Source of the DNA: Clostridia bacterium
Lineage (GTDB): Bacteria > Bacillota > Clostridia > Peptostreptococcales > Anaerovoracaceae
DNA length: 64,000 nucleotides
NCBI GenBank assembly: GCA_030537495.1
Contig: JAUNMH010000006.1
Coordinates: forward strand, 1 to 64,000
Reading direction: 5' to 3'
This document shows, piece after piece, positions 25,952 to 34,438 of the stretch. The notes under the pieces were generated by a model. That model was given only the letters and a program-made list of their open reading frames with translations, was not told the origin of the DNA and searched no databases. The position numbers and the translations under genes are program-made. The stretch's first letter is position 1; every line of letters begins with the position of its first letter.

Positions 25952-26197
25952 ATGTTAGCTGAGGAGAGATACGGCACCTACAGCAGGATGAGCGATGACG
26001 AGTTATTGCAACTTGTTAGAACATATGCCGAGGAAAATGGCAGAGAGCCGACGAAGAAAGATTTATCTTACAGTGGCGAACTAAAGAAAAGGTTTGGGCC
26101 CTGGAACCGCATGCTGGAGAAAGCAGGCACTAGACAGGTGAGCGCGCACTACCTGGAAAAAAGAGAGCGCAGAAGACAAAAGCGTTGTGCAAGATAG
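25952..26197 (+). CDS. Small protein with a homing-endonuclease-associated repeat
   Basis: An 81-residue basic protein. 'MSDDELLQLVRTYAEENGRE' then 'PTKKDLSY', 'LKKRFGPWNRMLEKAGT' matches the pattern of the homing-endonuclease-associated repeat, a helical DNA-binding unit usually found beside HNH or in DNA-associated proteins. No nuclease motif is present. GGGAGGAGG precedes the start by 8 bases, so it is likely translated. It lies between the cobalamin riboswitch-like RNA with its terminators and the pilus operon, and is closed off by its own terminator. Function unknown; it could be a regulator or a remnant of a mobile element. Confidence 0.7.
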   Translation: MLAEERYGTYSRMSDDELLQLVRTYAEENGREPTKKDLSYSGELKKRFGPWNRMLEKAGTRQVSAHYLEKRERRRQKRCAR

Positions 26198-26235
26198 CTG
26201 GCGCTCGCAATTACAAATAAAGGGGTTAGTATATA

Positions 26236-26264
26236 AAATGTCATCTATATAGGTGGCATTTTTT
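26236..26264 (+). terminator. Terminator before the pilus operon
   Basis: AATGTCATC pairs with GGTGGCATT with G-U pairs, loop TATATA, followed by TTTT. Confidence 0.7.
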
Positions 26265-26265
26265 C

Positions 26266-26294
26266 TTGCCTTAGCTGTTCAAAAATGGTAAACT
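26266..26294 (+). promoter_or_regulatory. Predicted promoter of the type IV pilus operon
   Basis: TTGCCT (26266-26271), 17-base spacer, TAAACT (26289-26294), directly after the terminator and about 70 bases before pilB. Confidence 0.55.
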
Positions 26295-26362
26295 AAGATG
26301 TACAATTACACGCACAAAAGTGCATAAAAATCAAAACTAGCAAAAGAAGGCGAAGCTGAAAT

Positions 26363-28078
26363 ATGGCAAAATATAGACGATTGGGTGAGCTGCTTATAGC
26401 AGCGGGAACAATTACAGAGGAACAGCTAGAAAGAGCGCTTGAGCTGCAGAAAGGGACCAAGGAACGACTTGGGTCGGTTTTGATAACCAATGGAATCATT
26501 ACAGAGGGGCAGTTAATTGATGCGCTGACTATGCAGCTGGGAATCGATGCGATTGACCTGACGAAAGTGAATATACCGACTGAGCTGGCGAACGCTGTGC
26601 CGAAGAATATTGCGAAACAGTATCAAGTTGTGCCGGTTAAGGTTGTGGGGGATGAAATCTATCTGGCAATGAGCGACCCGCTGAATTTTTATGCCCTTGA
26701 AGAGGTTAGAAAGGCCGTACATAAGAGGGTAATCCCTGTCGTTGCAACAGAGTCGGCAGTAGATAGAGCCATTAGAGTGCTATACGGAAACGAAGGTGTA
26801 GCCAAGGCCATAGAGGAAATGAAGAGGGATTCGTCAACTATGAGTGCAGGCTCAGGAAGCCAGACGGATATGACCTTTGTGTCCAACCAGCTGGGCGAGG
26901 ATGTTTTGGACAGCGCACCGGCTATTAGACTGGTAAACTCATTAATTGAGAGAGCAATTACAGAGCGCGCCAGCGATATTCATTTAGAGCCACAGGAAAA
27001 TGACCTGAGGGTGAGAATGAGAATCGACGGAATGATGAGAGAAATCCTTAGAATTCCAGGGGAATTTAAGGCCACAGTTATCTCCAGATGGAAGGTAATG
27101 AGTGGAATGGATATTACGGAAAGAAGAGTCCCGCAGGATGGAAGATTCAGTGTAACCATGAAGGATAAAGAACTCGACCTTCGTGTGGCTACACTGCCTA
27201 CAATATATGGGGAAAAAATCGTAGCAAGACTGTTAGATAAGACAGGCGGCTGCGTTAAGAAAAATGAACTTGGGCTATCTGGTGATGACGAGGCAAAATT
27301 CAACAAGTTGCTTAAGCACCGCAATGGAGTTATCCTCATAGTAGGACCTACTGGAAGCGGTAAGTCAACTACAATGTATGCCATGATTAATGAACTTAAC
27401 ACGCCAGAGGTGAATCTGGTGACACTGGAAGACCCAGTGGAATACAACGTTGTAGGAATCAACCAGGTACAGATAAATGAGAAAACAGGTATGACCTTTG
27501 CGAATGGTTTAAGGTCAATTTTGAGACAGGATCCGGACATCATAGCAGTGGGAGAAATCCGTGATGGCGAAACCGCTGAAATTGCTATGAGAGCAGCAAT
27601 CACAGGCCATATGGTTTTGTCCACCATACATACAAACGATGCTCTAGGCACCATAGAGAGACTGGAAGACATTGGCGTCGAAAGCTATCTAATCGGTAGC
27701 GCCGTAAAAGGCGTAGTGTCCCAGAGACTTTTGAGAAAAATATGCCCGGACTGCAAGAAGGCATACACACCTGATGCAGAGGAGCTTAGAGACCTGGGAT
27801 TAGAGGGCGAAGAAGGACTGAAGCTATACAAAGGTGCAGGCTGCCCTAACTGCTTTAACACGGGATACAGAGGCAGAACCGCTGTCTTCGAAATGCTGGA
27901 AATTAACGGCAAGGTTCGCGATTTAGTATCCAAAAAAGCATCACGAGAAGTCATTGAAGAGAGTCTCACGGGTGAGGGTTCGTCGTTCGTCTCACTGAGG
28001 GACAACGCGATTCGCCTAGTCAAGGCGGGCAAAACCACCAGCGAAGAGGTTCTCCGTGTCGTGAATATGGAGGAATAA
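26363..28078 (+). CDS. pilB: Type IV pilus assembly ATPase PilB
   Basis: A 571-residue hexameric GspE-family ATPase that powers pilus extension at the inner face of the membrane. It carries the N-terminal MshE/T2SSE_N domain ('RLGELLIAAGTITEEQLERA'), Walker A 'GPTGSGKSTTMYAM' (near residue 330), the Asp box, Walker B 'DPDIIAVGEIRDGETAE', and the tetracysteine zinc site (CPDC ... CPNC, about residues 460-500). All motifs are intact and the length is usual. It is the first gene of the pilus cluster and is followed by pilT after 6 bases. No cyclic di-GMP-binding MshEN motif was checked in detail. Confidence 0.95.
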   Translation: MAKYRRLGELLIAAGTITEEQLERALELQKGTKERLGSVLITNGIITEGQLIDALTMQLGIDAIDLTKVNIPTELANAVPKNIAKQYQVVPVKVVGDEIYLAMSDPLNFYALEEVRKAVHKRVIPVVATESAVDRAIRVLYGNEGVAKAIEEMKRDSSTMSAGSGSQTDMTFVSNQLGEDVLDSAPAIRLVNSLIERAITERASDIHLEPQENDLRVRMRIDGMMREILRIPGEFKATVISRWKVMSGMDITERRVPQDGRFSVTMKDKELDLRVATLPTIYGEKIVARLLDKTGGCVKKNELGLSGDDEAKFNKLLKHRNGVILIVGPTGSGKSTTMYAMINELNTPEVNLVTLEDPVEYNVVGINQVQINEKTGMTFANGLRSILRQDPDIIAVGEIRDGETAEIAMRAAITGHMVLSTIHTNDALGTIERLEDIGVESYLIGSAVKGVVSQRLLRKICPDCKKAYTPDAEELRDLGLEGEEGLKLYKGAGCPNCFNTGYRGRTAVFEMLEINGKVRDLVSKKASREVIEESLTGEGSSFVSLRDNAIRLVKAGKTTSEEVLRVVNMEE

Positions 28079-28084
28079 CGAAAA

Positions 28085-29131
28085 ATGCTAAGTATAGTTG
28101 AAATGGTTGAGATGGCAAAGGAGGCAGGGGCCTCAGACATCCATCTCATTTGTGGAATACCACGTAAATATAGGTTGGCAGGTCGTCTGGAAAACATGTC
28201 AGAGGAAGTGCTTACAGAAGAGGATTGCGTGAAATACGCAAAGGAACTGGCGGGAAAGGAATATGATAATTTCTTAGAAGTTGGGGAACTGGATAGCGCT
28301 GACACTTTTGCAGACAACAGATGTCGTATACATATATTTAAGCAGCAGGGAATTCCAAGCATTGCCATTAGACTTCTAAGAGAAGAAATTCCGAAGCTTG
28401 AGAATCTAGGACTTCCGCCTGCAGTGCCTGAACTGGCTGATTTACATAAGGGAATTGTGCTGGTTACGGGAGAGACAGGAAGCGGAAAATCCACGACTCT
28501 GGCGGCTTTGATAGACAAAATAAACCACAGCAGGAAGGCGCACATTGTGACGCTGGAGGACCCGGTGGAGTACATATACAAGCCGGACCTTTGCGCTATT
28601 AATCAGCGTGAGGTGGGCAAGGATACGGAGTCTTTTGCGTCGGGGCTGAGAGCCAGCTTGCGTGAGGACCCGGACGTAATTCTCATCGGAGAAATGCGTG
28701 ACCGTGACACTATTGAAACGGCAATAATGGCGGCGGAAACCGGTCACTTGGTTTTCGGAACTTTGCATACCGGTAGCGCGGCTGACTCCATAGACCGTAT
28801 GGTTCAGGTTTTTCCGGAGGGGATGCAGAATCAGATTAGATTGCAGCTTTCCATGTGCCTGGAGGCGGTTATTACTCAGCAGCTGGTGCCTGACAGAGAC
28901 GGCGGTAGAGTTCTTGCTTGCGAGGTTATGAGGGTTACGGATGCTATTAGAAATCTCATTAGAACGGGCAAAACTCCGCAGATTTCCAATGCAATTCTGA
29001 CTAGCGCAGATATGGGCGGTCAGACTATGGATCAAGCTCTTGTAAAGCTAGTGGCTTCACGAAAAATTAGTAGATTCATGGCAACTCAATATGCTAGCGA
29101 TCCGGAATACATTAAGAAGAATGCTTTTTAG
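28085..29131 (+). CDS. pilT: Type IV pilus retraction ATPase PilT
   Basis: A 348-residue hexameric ATPase that depolymerises the pilus and so drives twitching motility and DNA uptake. Walker A is 'GETGSGKSTTLAAL' (near residue 129), Walker B 'DPDVILIGEMRDRDTIETA', and the PilT-specific 'AIRNLIRTGKTPQISNAI' is present near residue 290. It is co-transcribed with pilB. Having PilT means the pilus is retractile rather than a fixed secretion pseudopilus. Confidence 0.95.
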   Translation: MLSIVEMVEMAKEAGASDIHLICGIPRKYRLAGRLENMSEEVLTEEDCVKYAKELAGKEYDNFLEVGELDSADTFADNRCRIHIFKQQGIPSIAIRLLREEIPKLENLGLPPAVPELADLHKGIVLVTGETGSGKSTTLAALIDKINHSRKAHIVTLEDPVEYIYKPDLCAINQREVGKDTESFASGLRASLREDPDVILIGEMRDRDTIETAIMAAETGHLVFGTLHTGSAADSIDRMVQVFPEGMQNQIRLQLSMCLEAVITQQLVPDRDGGRVLACEVMRVTDAIRNLIRTGKTPQISNAILTSADMGGQTMDQALVKLVASRKISRFMATQYASDPEYIKKNAF

Positions 29132-29196
29132 CAGCGTGCATAATGATTGAGTTGACTTTTATGATATATTTCATATGGGGAAAGGGGTGAGGTACC

Positions 29197-30408
29197 CTGC
29201 AAACTTACAAATATACGGCGATTTCTCATGACGGTGAGAAGGTTTCCGGAATTATAGAGGCTTTTAACGAGATGGACGCGGCGGACAGAATCAAGCGTAA
29301 TTGTGACGTGGTTCTCAAGCTGGCGGAAGTTAAGGAGAAAGAAGGGCTTTTGCATAAGGACATAAGTAAGCCAAAGCTGAATCGCAAGGCTTTTACTATG
29401 ATGTGTAGTCAGTTTTCTATAATTCTAAATGCGGGAGTTCCTGTTGCCAGAACGGTTCAGCTTATTGCTGACAAGACTACAGACAAGCATCTTAAGAAGC
29501 TACTTGTTAGCGTGACTGAAGATGTAAAGGGCGGAAGAACTTTATCTGCCAGTTTTGCTGAACATGGCGAGGGGCTGTTGCCCGAGACTTTTGTAGAAAC
29601 CATTTCGGCCGGCGAGGAGTCGGGTAATGTGGACAAATCCTTCGAGAGCATGTACAGGCATTACGACAAACAGGTGAAAATGAGGGGCAAGGTTAAGCAG
29701 GCGCTGACCTATCCGGTTTTCGTAATTTTGATTGCGATTGTCGTTGTAATAGTGCTAATGGTCAAGGTTGTTCCTACATTTACCAATATCTTTGAGGAAT
29801 ACGGAGGCGAGCTTCCGCTGATTACGAGGATGCTAATTTCCATGTCCTACTTTTTCCAGAAAGCAGCATTGCCAATTTTGGTAATATTTATGCTTGCTTT
29901 TATCATCTTAAAATTGTATAGTAATACGGAGAGTGGTCGCCTAAAAATGGCACGTTTCCAGCTTAAATTGCCGGTTCTGGGTAATATATCCCGGCTTAAT
30001 GCGGCAAGCCAATTTGCCAACACTCTTACAATGATGCTTAGTGCAGGGCTTCCTTTAACTAAGGCGGTCCTCATTACGAGCCGTGTTCTGGACAATTACT
30101 ATATGAGCAAGGAAACCGGAAAGCTTACGGCTAGCCTCGAACAGGGCTTGACTCTGGGTGGCAGCATGCGCGAGGCCGACTACATGCCAGATATCCTAGT
30201 TGACATGATAGCCGTCGGCGAAGACACCGGTGAACTGGAAAAAACGCTCAAAACCATTTCCGCCTATTATGACGCGGAACTGGAAATGGCAATCCAAAAC
30301 GCCTTAAACAAGATGGATCCAACCATCCTGGTAATCCTGGCAGCCATTGCCGGATTCATCGTAGTTGCAGTCTACGTGGCGATGTTTAATATGTATAGTA
30401 TTATGTAG
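29197..30408 (+). CDS. pilC: Type IV pilus platform protein PilC (apparent CTG start)
   Basis: Inner-membrane platform protein of the GspF/PilC family on which PilB and PilT act; about 403 residues. Two T2SSF domains are visible, each with the 'SAGLPLTKAV' or 'NAGVPVARTV' type motif, and three to four membrane helices. The family N-terminus (Tyr-x-Tyr-x-Ala-x5-Gly) is encoded from 29203, well before the first ATG (29272). A stop at 29188 leaves CTG at 29197 as the only plausible initiation codon; GGTGA (29186-29190) is spaced 6 bases from it. Starting at 29272 would remove 25 conserved residues. Confidence 0.9.
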   Translation: MQTYKYTAISHDGEKVSGIIEAFNEMDAADRIKRNCDVVLKLAEVKEKEGLLHKDISKPKLNRKAFTMMCSQFSIILNAGVPVARTVQLIADKTTDKHLKKLLVSVTEDVKGGRTLSASFAEHGEGLLPETFVETISAGEESGNVDKSFESMYRHYDKQVKMRGKVKQALTYPVFVILIAIVVVIVLMVKVVPTFTNIFEEYGGELPLITRMLISMSYFFQKAALPILVIFMLAFIILKLYSNTESGRLKMARFQLKLPVLGNISRLNAASQFANTLTMMLSAGLPLTKAVLITSRVLDNYYMSKETGKLTASLEQGLTLGGSMREADYMPDILVDMIAVGEDTGELEKTLKTISAYYDAELEMAIQNALNKMDPTILVILAAIAGFIVVAVYVAMFNMYSIM

Positions 30409-30595
30409 GATAGGCCCGCGGGGAAGTTGCGAGGCAAGCGCGGAAGCGCTGGATAGCTTGGAAACGCTAAAAATCCTGTGAGAACACTGGACGGGCGTGG
30501 ATGCGCTGGAAAATGTTAATTTGGTTATTAGGCTTAACCTCCCAGGGAGAGCCAAATAATATATAGCGATTAAATTATAAGAAGAGGAGATACCT

Positions 30596-30973
30596 ATGAA
30601 AATGACAAAGAAAAACAAAAAAGGTTTTACATTAGCAGAACTGCTAATCGTAGTGGCTATCATTGCAGTACTAGTAGCGATTGCAATTCCTATTTTCACT
30701 AGCCAGTTAGAGAAGTCAAGACAGGCAACAGATGCTGCTAATATCAGAGCTACATATGCGCAGGCTATGGTAAATTACATGGATGGTGGTGATAAGGCTG
30801 CTAGTGCTACATCTGATGCTGTAATGCAGAGCGATAAGTGGGACAAGATGCCAGATGGAACTAAGATTGCAAATAAAGATGTTAACGCTACTAACTTCAA
30901 GAAGACTAAGGGAAAGAAAATGATATGTAGCATTACGGCTACAGGAGAAGTGTCATTTACAGCTGAAACGTAA
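30596..30973 (+). CDS. Type IV major-type pilin 1
   Basis: A 125-residue prepilin. A short basic leader ends in Gly, then 'FTLAELLIVVAIIAVLVAIA' begins the mature protein with Phe1 and the conserved Glu5. The rest of the hydrophobic helix and 'PIFTSQLEKSRQATDAANIR' follow. The C-terminal domain is small (about 90 residues) with no Cys pair. PilD would cleave and N-methylate it. GAGGAG lies 6 bases from the start. The 187 bases between pilC and this gene hold no gene; they contain ATTTGGTT/AGCCAAAT, a weak hairpin near 30520-30558. Confidence 0.93.
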   Translation: MKMTKKNKKGFTLAELLIVVAIIAVLVAIAIPIFTSQLEKSRQATDAANIRATYAQAMVNYMDGGDKAASATSDAVMQSDKWDKMPDGTKIANKDVNATNFKKTKGKKMICSITATGEVSFTAET

Positions 30974-31001
30974 TTATTGAGTATCGAGAAAGAAATTATG
31001 T

Positions 31002-31397
31002 ATGAGAAAGAATAATAGAAAAGGCTTTACTTTAGCTGAATTATTGATTGTTGTAGCTATTATTGCAGTACTAGTTGCGATTGCAATTCCGATTTTCACT
31101 AGCCAGCTTGAAAAGTCAAGAGAAGCTACAGATGCTGCAAACATCAGAGCTGCATACGCACAGGCTTCAGTTGAGGTATTAGAAACCGAAAAGGCTGTTA
31201 CATATAAAGTTAACATGGTGCAAACTGATGCGGGATTCAAAAGTGAAGGCGTCAAAGATGCTAAAATTGGTGGTAAAACATTAAGTAGTGTTACAGATGC
31301 AAAAAACGACAAACCAGTTTATGTTACAGTGAACACAGAAGGAACAGCACCTACTATTGACACAACCCCGGTTACAGATGCAAAGAATTTTAACTAG
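31002..31397 (+). CDS. Type IV major-type pilin 2
   Basis: A 131-residue prepilin with almost the same first 60 residues as its upstream neighbour ('GFTLAELLIVVAIIAVLVAI', '...IPIFTSQLEKSREATDAANIR') but an unrelated C-terminal domain rich in Val, Lys and Thr. The shared N-terminus at the DNA level suggests duplication and exchange among pilin genes in this locus. Glu5 is present. Two terminators follow (31421, 31489), so transcription from pilB or a nearer promoter ends here. Confidence 0.93.
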   Translation: MRKNNRKGFTLAELLIVVAIIAVLVAIAIPIFTSQLEKSREATDAANIRAAYAQASVEVLETEKAVTYKVNMVQTDAGFKSEGVKDAKIGGKTLSSVTDAKNDKPVYVTVNTEGTAPTIDTTPVTDAKNFN

Positions 31398-31420
31398 AAA
31401 ATAGAATAAATATTGAATTT

Positions 31421-31451
31421 AGGGCCTTCATAATACAATGAAGGCTCTTTT
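31421..31451 (+). terminator. Terminator after the paired pilins
   Basis: AGGGCCTTCA pairs with TGAAGGCTCT (one G-U), loop of 8, then TTTT. Confidence 0.75.
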
Positions 31452-31488
31452 ATGTGGTGCGCTCGGCAAGCACACCACTAGATAAGCA

Positions 31489-31518
31489 CCCTCGCCAAAG
31501 ATGATGGCGAAGGTTTTT
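31489..31518 (+). terminator. Second terminator after the pilins
   Basis: CTCGCCA pairs with TGGCGA(A)G(G), followed by TTTTT. Just before it, GTGGTG/CACCAC (31454-31479) forms another hairpin. Confidence 0.55.
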
Positions 31519-31600
31519 CTATATCATAGAGTGAAAATGGGTTAAAACTGCAGGTTTCTTGCATATAAAGAAAGGACGCATCGGCATTAAGGGATGGCAA

Positions 31601-31900
31601 ATCTATCATTCTTGGTAACATTTGAGGTATTTTGATGTGCCCAGTACCAATGATGAAATTTGCTGCGTATGCATATACGATACGATGCATAAAAAGTGGA
31701 AGCGAATGGCATTTTACACCTTGATACAACGAGAATTGATAGGGAATAATGGTAAATATAGAAATGTCTTGAAATATAGATAGTGCTGATATTGTTGATA
31801 AAGCGGATTCTTAGGAAAATCCATTAGCGTGCGGCAGAGAATCTTGATGTTTTGGTACTGGAGAGAGCGAATGGTATCGAATGTGCCAGAAATGATAGAA
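31601..31900. mobile_element. MITE-like inverted-repeat element, family 1, copy A
   Basis: Left end ATCTATCATTCTTGGTAACA, right end ATGTGCCAGAAATGATAGA, imperfect inverted repeats. Inner inverted repeat CCAGTACCA (31641) and TTTTGGTACTGG (31850-31861). About 296 bp between CTATC and GATAG. No coding sequence. The same ends occur at 49719 and 59623. Confidence 0.7.
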
Positions 31901-31945
31901 TGGAGAATGGAATCTGAGATGAATGAAATATAAGTGCATTGAAAT

Positions 31946-32690
31946 AGCCGCCAGAGATGGCGGCTTGGTTGATTTTATATGACTTTTGCAATCTTGCTTG
32001 TCTATGGCGCTGGGGTATAAAAGACTATGCTATCCCATTTGTCACCATAACTCCAGGTTGTATAAGCGTTTGTTTTTAAATCCTTGAAGGTAAACGATTT
32101 TGCATCTAGGCTTTCGACATATACAACCGCGCCAGGTGGCTTGATGTAAGGCCCTGCTCCTGTTCCTAGATGATCATGAATCTCATAGCTTCCGTCTATT
32201 TTTTTGACTAAGTAGCCTGCATAACTTCCACTGTCTTCTATGCTTAATTTATTTTCAGTTAGGTAGTGCATATAATTTGTAAGGATTGGAAAGTTTGCAT
32301 TATCCCAGTCAATGATTACTCCATTTTTAGCATTGTATGTCACGGTGCAGGTTCCACCTGCTTTCGGATAATTCTTCCAATGAGTTTTGTCAGTAGATTT
32401 TATGCCACCTAGGGTAATTGGCATTGGCCTTTGCCAGTAGTCTTTTTTTGCTTTAGCTCGATAGAACGGCTGTAGGTTTTGATACCTTCGCAGTCTGTGT
32501 CGCTGTTTGCGTCGGTCATAATCTCGGCATAGGCGGAGCGGACGTTGGTACGCCTGCGATTATTATTAAAGGTTCGTCAAGGGTAAAGCCTTTTCTCTGA
32601 TGTATGATAATACTCACTTGTAATTTTTGATATAGGTGTGGTAATGTGGGTTAACCTCTGAATTCGAAGGGATTTTTTGTATCCAGATGC
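31946..32690. repeat. Left direct repeat flanking the DpnII system
   Basis: This stretch repeats 36141-37075 in the same orientation: the hairpin AGCCGCCA/TGGCGGCT, the whole pilin reading frame (degenerate here), and the upstream string GTGGGTTAACCTCTGAATT (GTGGGTTAACCTTTGAATT in the right copy). The left copy is shorter through internal deletions. Confidence 0.8.
32002..32605 (-). pseudogene. Degenerate copy of the 225-aa pilin
   Basis: Closely matches the intact minus-strand pilin at 36199-36876 over its globular domain ('MPITLGGIKSTDKTHWKNYP', '...KWDSIVFYTPAP'). Three lesions are visible: the start ATG has become ATA (32603-32605); most of the hydrophobic N-terminal helix and the segment after it are deleted, leaving 'GFTLDEPLIII'; and one base is lost in the A-run of the Lys-Lys codons near 32449, shifting frame. 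The last 140 codons are open. It cannot make an assembled pilin but could act as a silent sequence donor for recombination with the intact copy. Confidence 0.85.
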
Positions 32691-32729
32691 TGTTATTCTA
32701 AAAGAACGAGAAAATGTGGGTATAGACCT

Positions 32730-33506
32730 TTGATATTAGATGGTGTAGTATTAGATTCCAAAACAACCAAGGGGGCGATAATCATAGAATTACAACCAAG
32801 AAATTTTACTCCTGAGCAGACAACGATTTGGTCTTTTCCAGACCGGGGGAAATGGGCAACACATTCAGGAAAGTATCGAGGTAATTGGTCACCGTATGTC
32901 CCAAGAAATTTGATGCTACGCTATTCGAAACCTGGGGACTGGGTATTGGACCAGTTTTCGGGAAGTGGAACGACGCTAGTAGAAGCTAAATTATTAAATC
33001 GTAACGCTATAGGGGTAGATGTAAATCCGAAATCAGTTGACTTGTCTAAAGAAAATTTGGATTTTGAATGTGAAACAAGTTCAAGGATTGTTGTAAGAAA
33101 TGGTGATGCTAGAACTTTATCGTTTATTCGAGATGAGTCCATCGATTTCATCTGCACGCATCCGCCGTATGCTGACATAATAAAGTATAGTGATAATATC
33201 GGCGCAGATCTTTCGTTATTTAATGAGCAAGACTTTTTGGAAGCTATTGATGAGGTTGCAAAGGAAGCGCATCGCGTATTAAAACATGGTAAATGTTGTG
33301 CAGTTATGATGGGAGATAAAAGGCGAAAAGGAAACGTAGTTCCTTTGGGATTTCAAGTGATGAATACATTCTTAGATGCAGGTTTTAAATCAAAGGAAAT
33401 AATTATCAAAGAGCAACACAATTGTAGATCTACGAGTAAATGGACAAATATAGAACGAGATTTTTTGCTTTTAGAACATGAGTACATTTTCGTTTTTTAC
33501 AAGTGA
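32730..33506 (+). CDS. Site-specific DNA methyltransferase accompanying the DpnII system
   Basis: A protein of about 258 residues with the AdoMet-binding loop 'DQFSGSGTTLVEA' (near residue 74) ahead of the catalytic 'THPPYADIIKY' (near residue 146), so motif order is I then IV. 'WSFPDRGKWATHSGKYRGNW' is a conserved opening. It is an amino-methyltransferase (adenine-N6 or cytosine-N4) of unknown target. The start is uncertain: TTG 32730 lacks a good ribosome binding site. It lies next to dpnM but a good promoter separates them. It may extend host protection or belong to a lost restriction system. Confidence 0.8.
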   Translation: MILDGVVLDSKTTKGAIIIELQPRNFTPEQTTIWSFPDRGKWATHSGKYRGNWSPYVPRNLMLRYSKPGDWVLDQFSGSGTTLVEAKLLNRNAIGVDVNPKSVDLSKENLDFECETSSRIVVRNGDARTLSFIRDESIDFICTHPPYADIIKYSDNIGADLSLFNEQDFLEAIDEVAKEAHRVLKHGKCCAVMMGDKRRKGNVVPLGFQVMNTFLDAGFKSKEIIIKEQHNCRSTSKWTNIERDFLLLEHEYIFVFYK

Positions 33507-33534
33507 GTTTTGACGCTAGAGGACAAAGCTGGCG

Positions 33535-33563
33535 TTGCGAAAAAAGCGAATTTCCCGTATAAT
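33535..33563 (+). promoter_or_regulatory. Predicted sigma-A promoter of dpnM
   Basis: TTGCGA (33535-33540), 17-base spacer, TATAAT (33558-33563). It starts a transcript about 25 bases ahead of dpnM, separate from the upstream methyltransferase. Confidence 0.65.
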
Positions 33564-33593
33564 AAAATAAAATGTAGAGAGTTGGAGGTATGT

Positions 33594-34427
33594 ATGATAA
33601 ATAAAAAAGTAGTGCCATTTGTAAAATGGGCAGGTGGCAAGAGACAGTTAATGGATAGAATATCAGAACGAATGCCTCTAAACTATAATAACTATTATGA
33701 GCCCTTTGTAGGCGGAGGCGCAGTATTGTTTGGAATACAGCCAGATTGTGCCGTAATTAACGATTTAAACGCTTCTTTGATTAATACGTACAGAATAATT
33801 GCGAATAGGCCAGAGGATTTCATTGCGACTATAAATCGGTTAGACTCGGAAATGAGTGAAGATGGAAAAAACTATTATTACAATTTAAGAGAACGCTATA
33901 ATGATAAGCTAATGAAATCTGAGTTAGATGTTGAAATGGCAGCTTTATTTGTATTTATCAATAAGCATTGCTTTAACGGGCTGTATCGAGTTAATGGTAA
34001 GGGTTTATTTAATGTCCCATACAATAATAGCAGAAAGAAATCAATAGATGAGGAATCCATACTGGCAGTATCTGAGTACTTGAAAAAAATCAAAATTTTG
34101 CAAGGAGACTTTGAGGTGGCTTGCAAGGACGCCCAAAAAGGAGATTTTGTATTTTTAGACAGTCCTTATGCACCGCTAAATCCCTCAACGTTTGAGTCAT
34201 ATACGAAAGAAGGTTTTGATGTTGAGAGTCATGTGAGACTTGCTAACCTGTATGATGACTTAACTGGAAGAGGATGTTATTGTATGCTTACAAACCATAA
34301 CACCGAATTCATTAATGAACTTTATGAAAACAAAGGGTATAGAATAGATGTAGTTAGCGTTAAAAGGATGATCAATTCTGATTCTTCTAATAGAACAGGA
34401 GAAGAAGTAATCATCTGCAATTACTAA
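33594..34427 (+). CDS. dpnM: DpnM-type GATC adenine methyltransferase (Dam family)
   Basis: A 277-residue class-alpha DNA adenine methyltransferase. 'VPFVKWAGGKRQLMDRI' opens the AdoMet domain, 'YYEPFVGGGAVLFG' is motif I, and the catalytic motif IV appears as 'DFVFLDSPYAPLNP', DSPY in place of the usual DPPY. Length and order match DpnM of the DpnII system, which methylates adenine in GATC. The start (33594) has GGAGG 6 bases upstream; the longer upstream frame has none. The gene is followed by dpnA after 11 bases. A Dam-like orphan role is less likely given the full set of partners. Confidence 0.9.
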   Translation: MINKKVVPFVKWAGGKRQLMDRISERMPLNYNNYYEPFVGGGAVLFGIQPDCAVINDLNASLINTYRIIANRPEDFIATINRLDSEMSEDGKNYYYNLRERYNDKLMKSELDVEMAALFVFINKHCFNGLYRVNGKGLFNVPYNNSRKKSIDEESILAVSEYLKKIKILQGDFEVACKDAQKGDFVFLDSPYAPLNPSTFESYTKEGFDVESHVRLANLYDDLTGRGCYCMLTNHNTEFINELYENKGYRIDVVSVKRMINSDSSNRTGEEVIICNY

Positions 34428-34438
34428 TGGGGTAGCAA

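Noticed and set aside
31478-31729. Possible 83-residue minus-strand gene
   Set aside because: It overlaps a terminator and inverted-repeat element A and shows no family resemblance.
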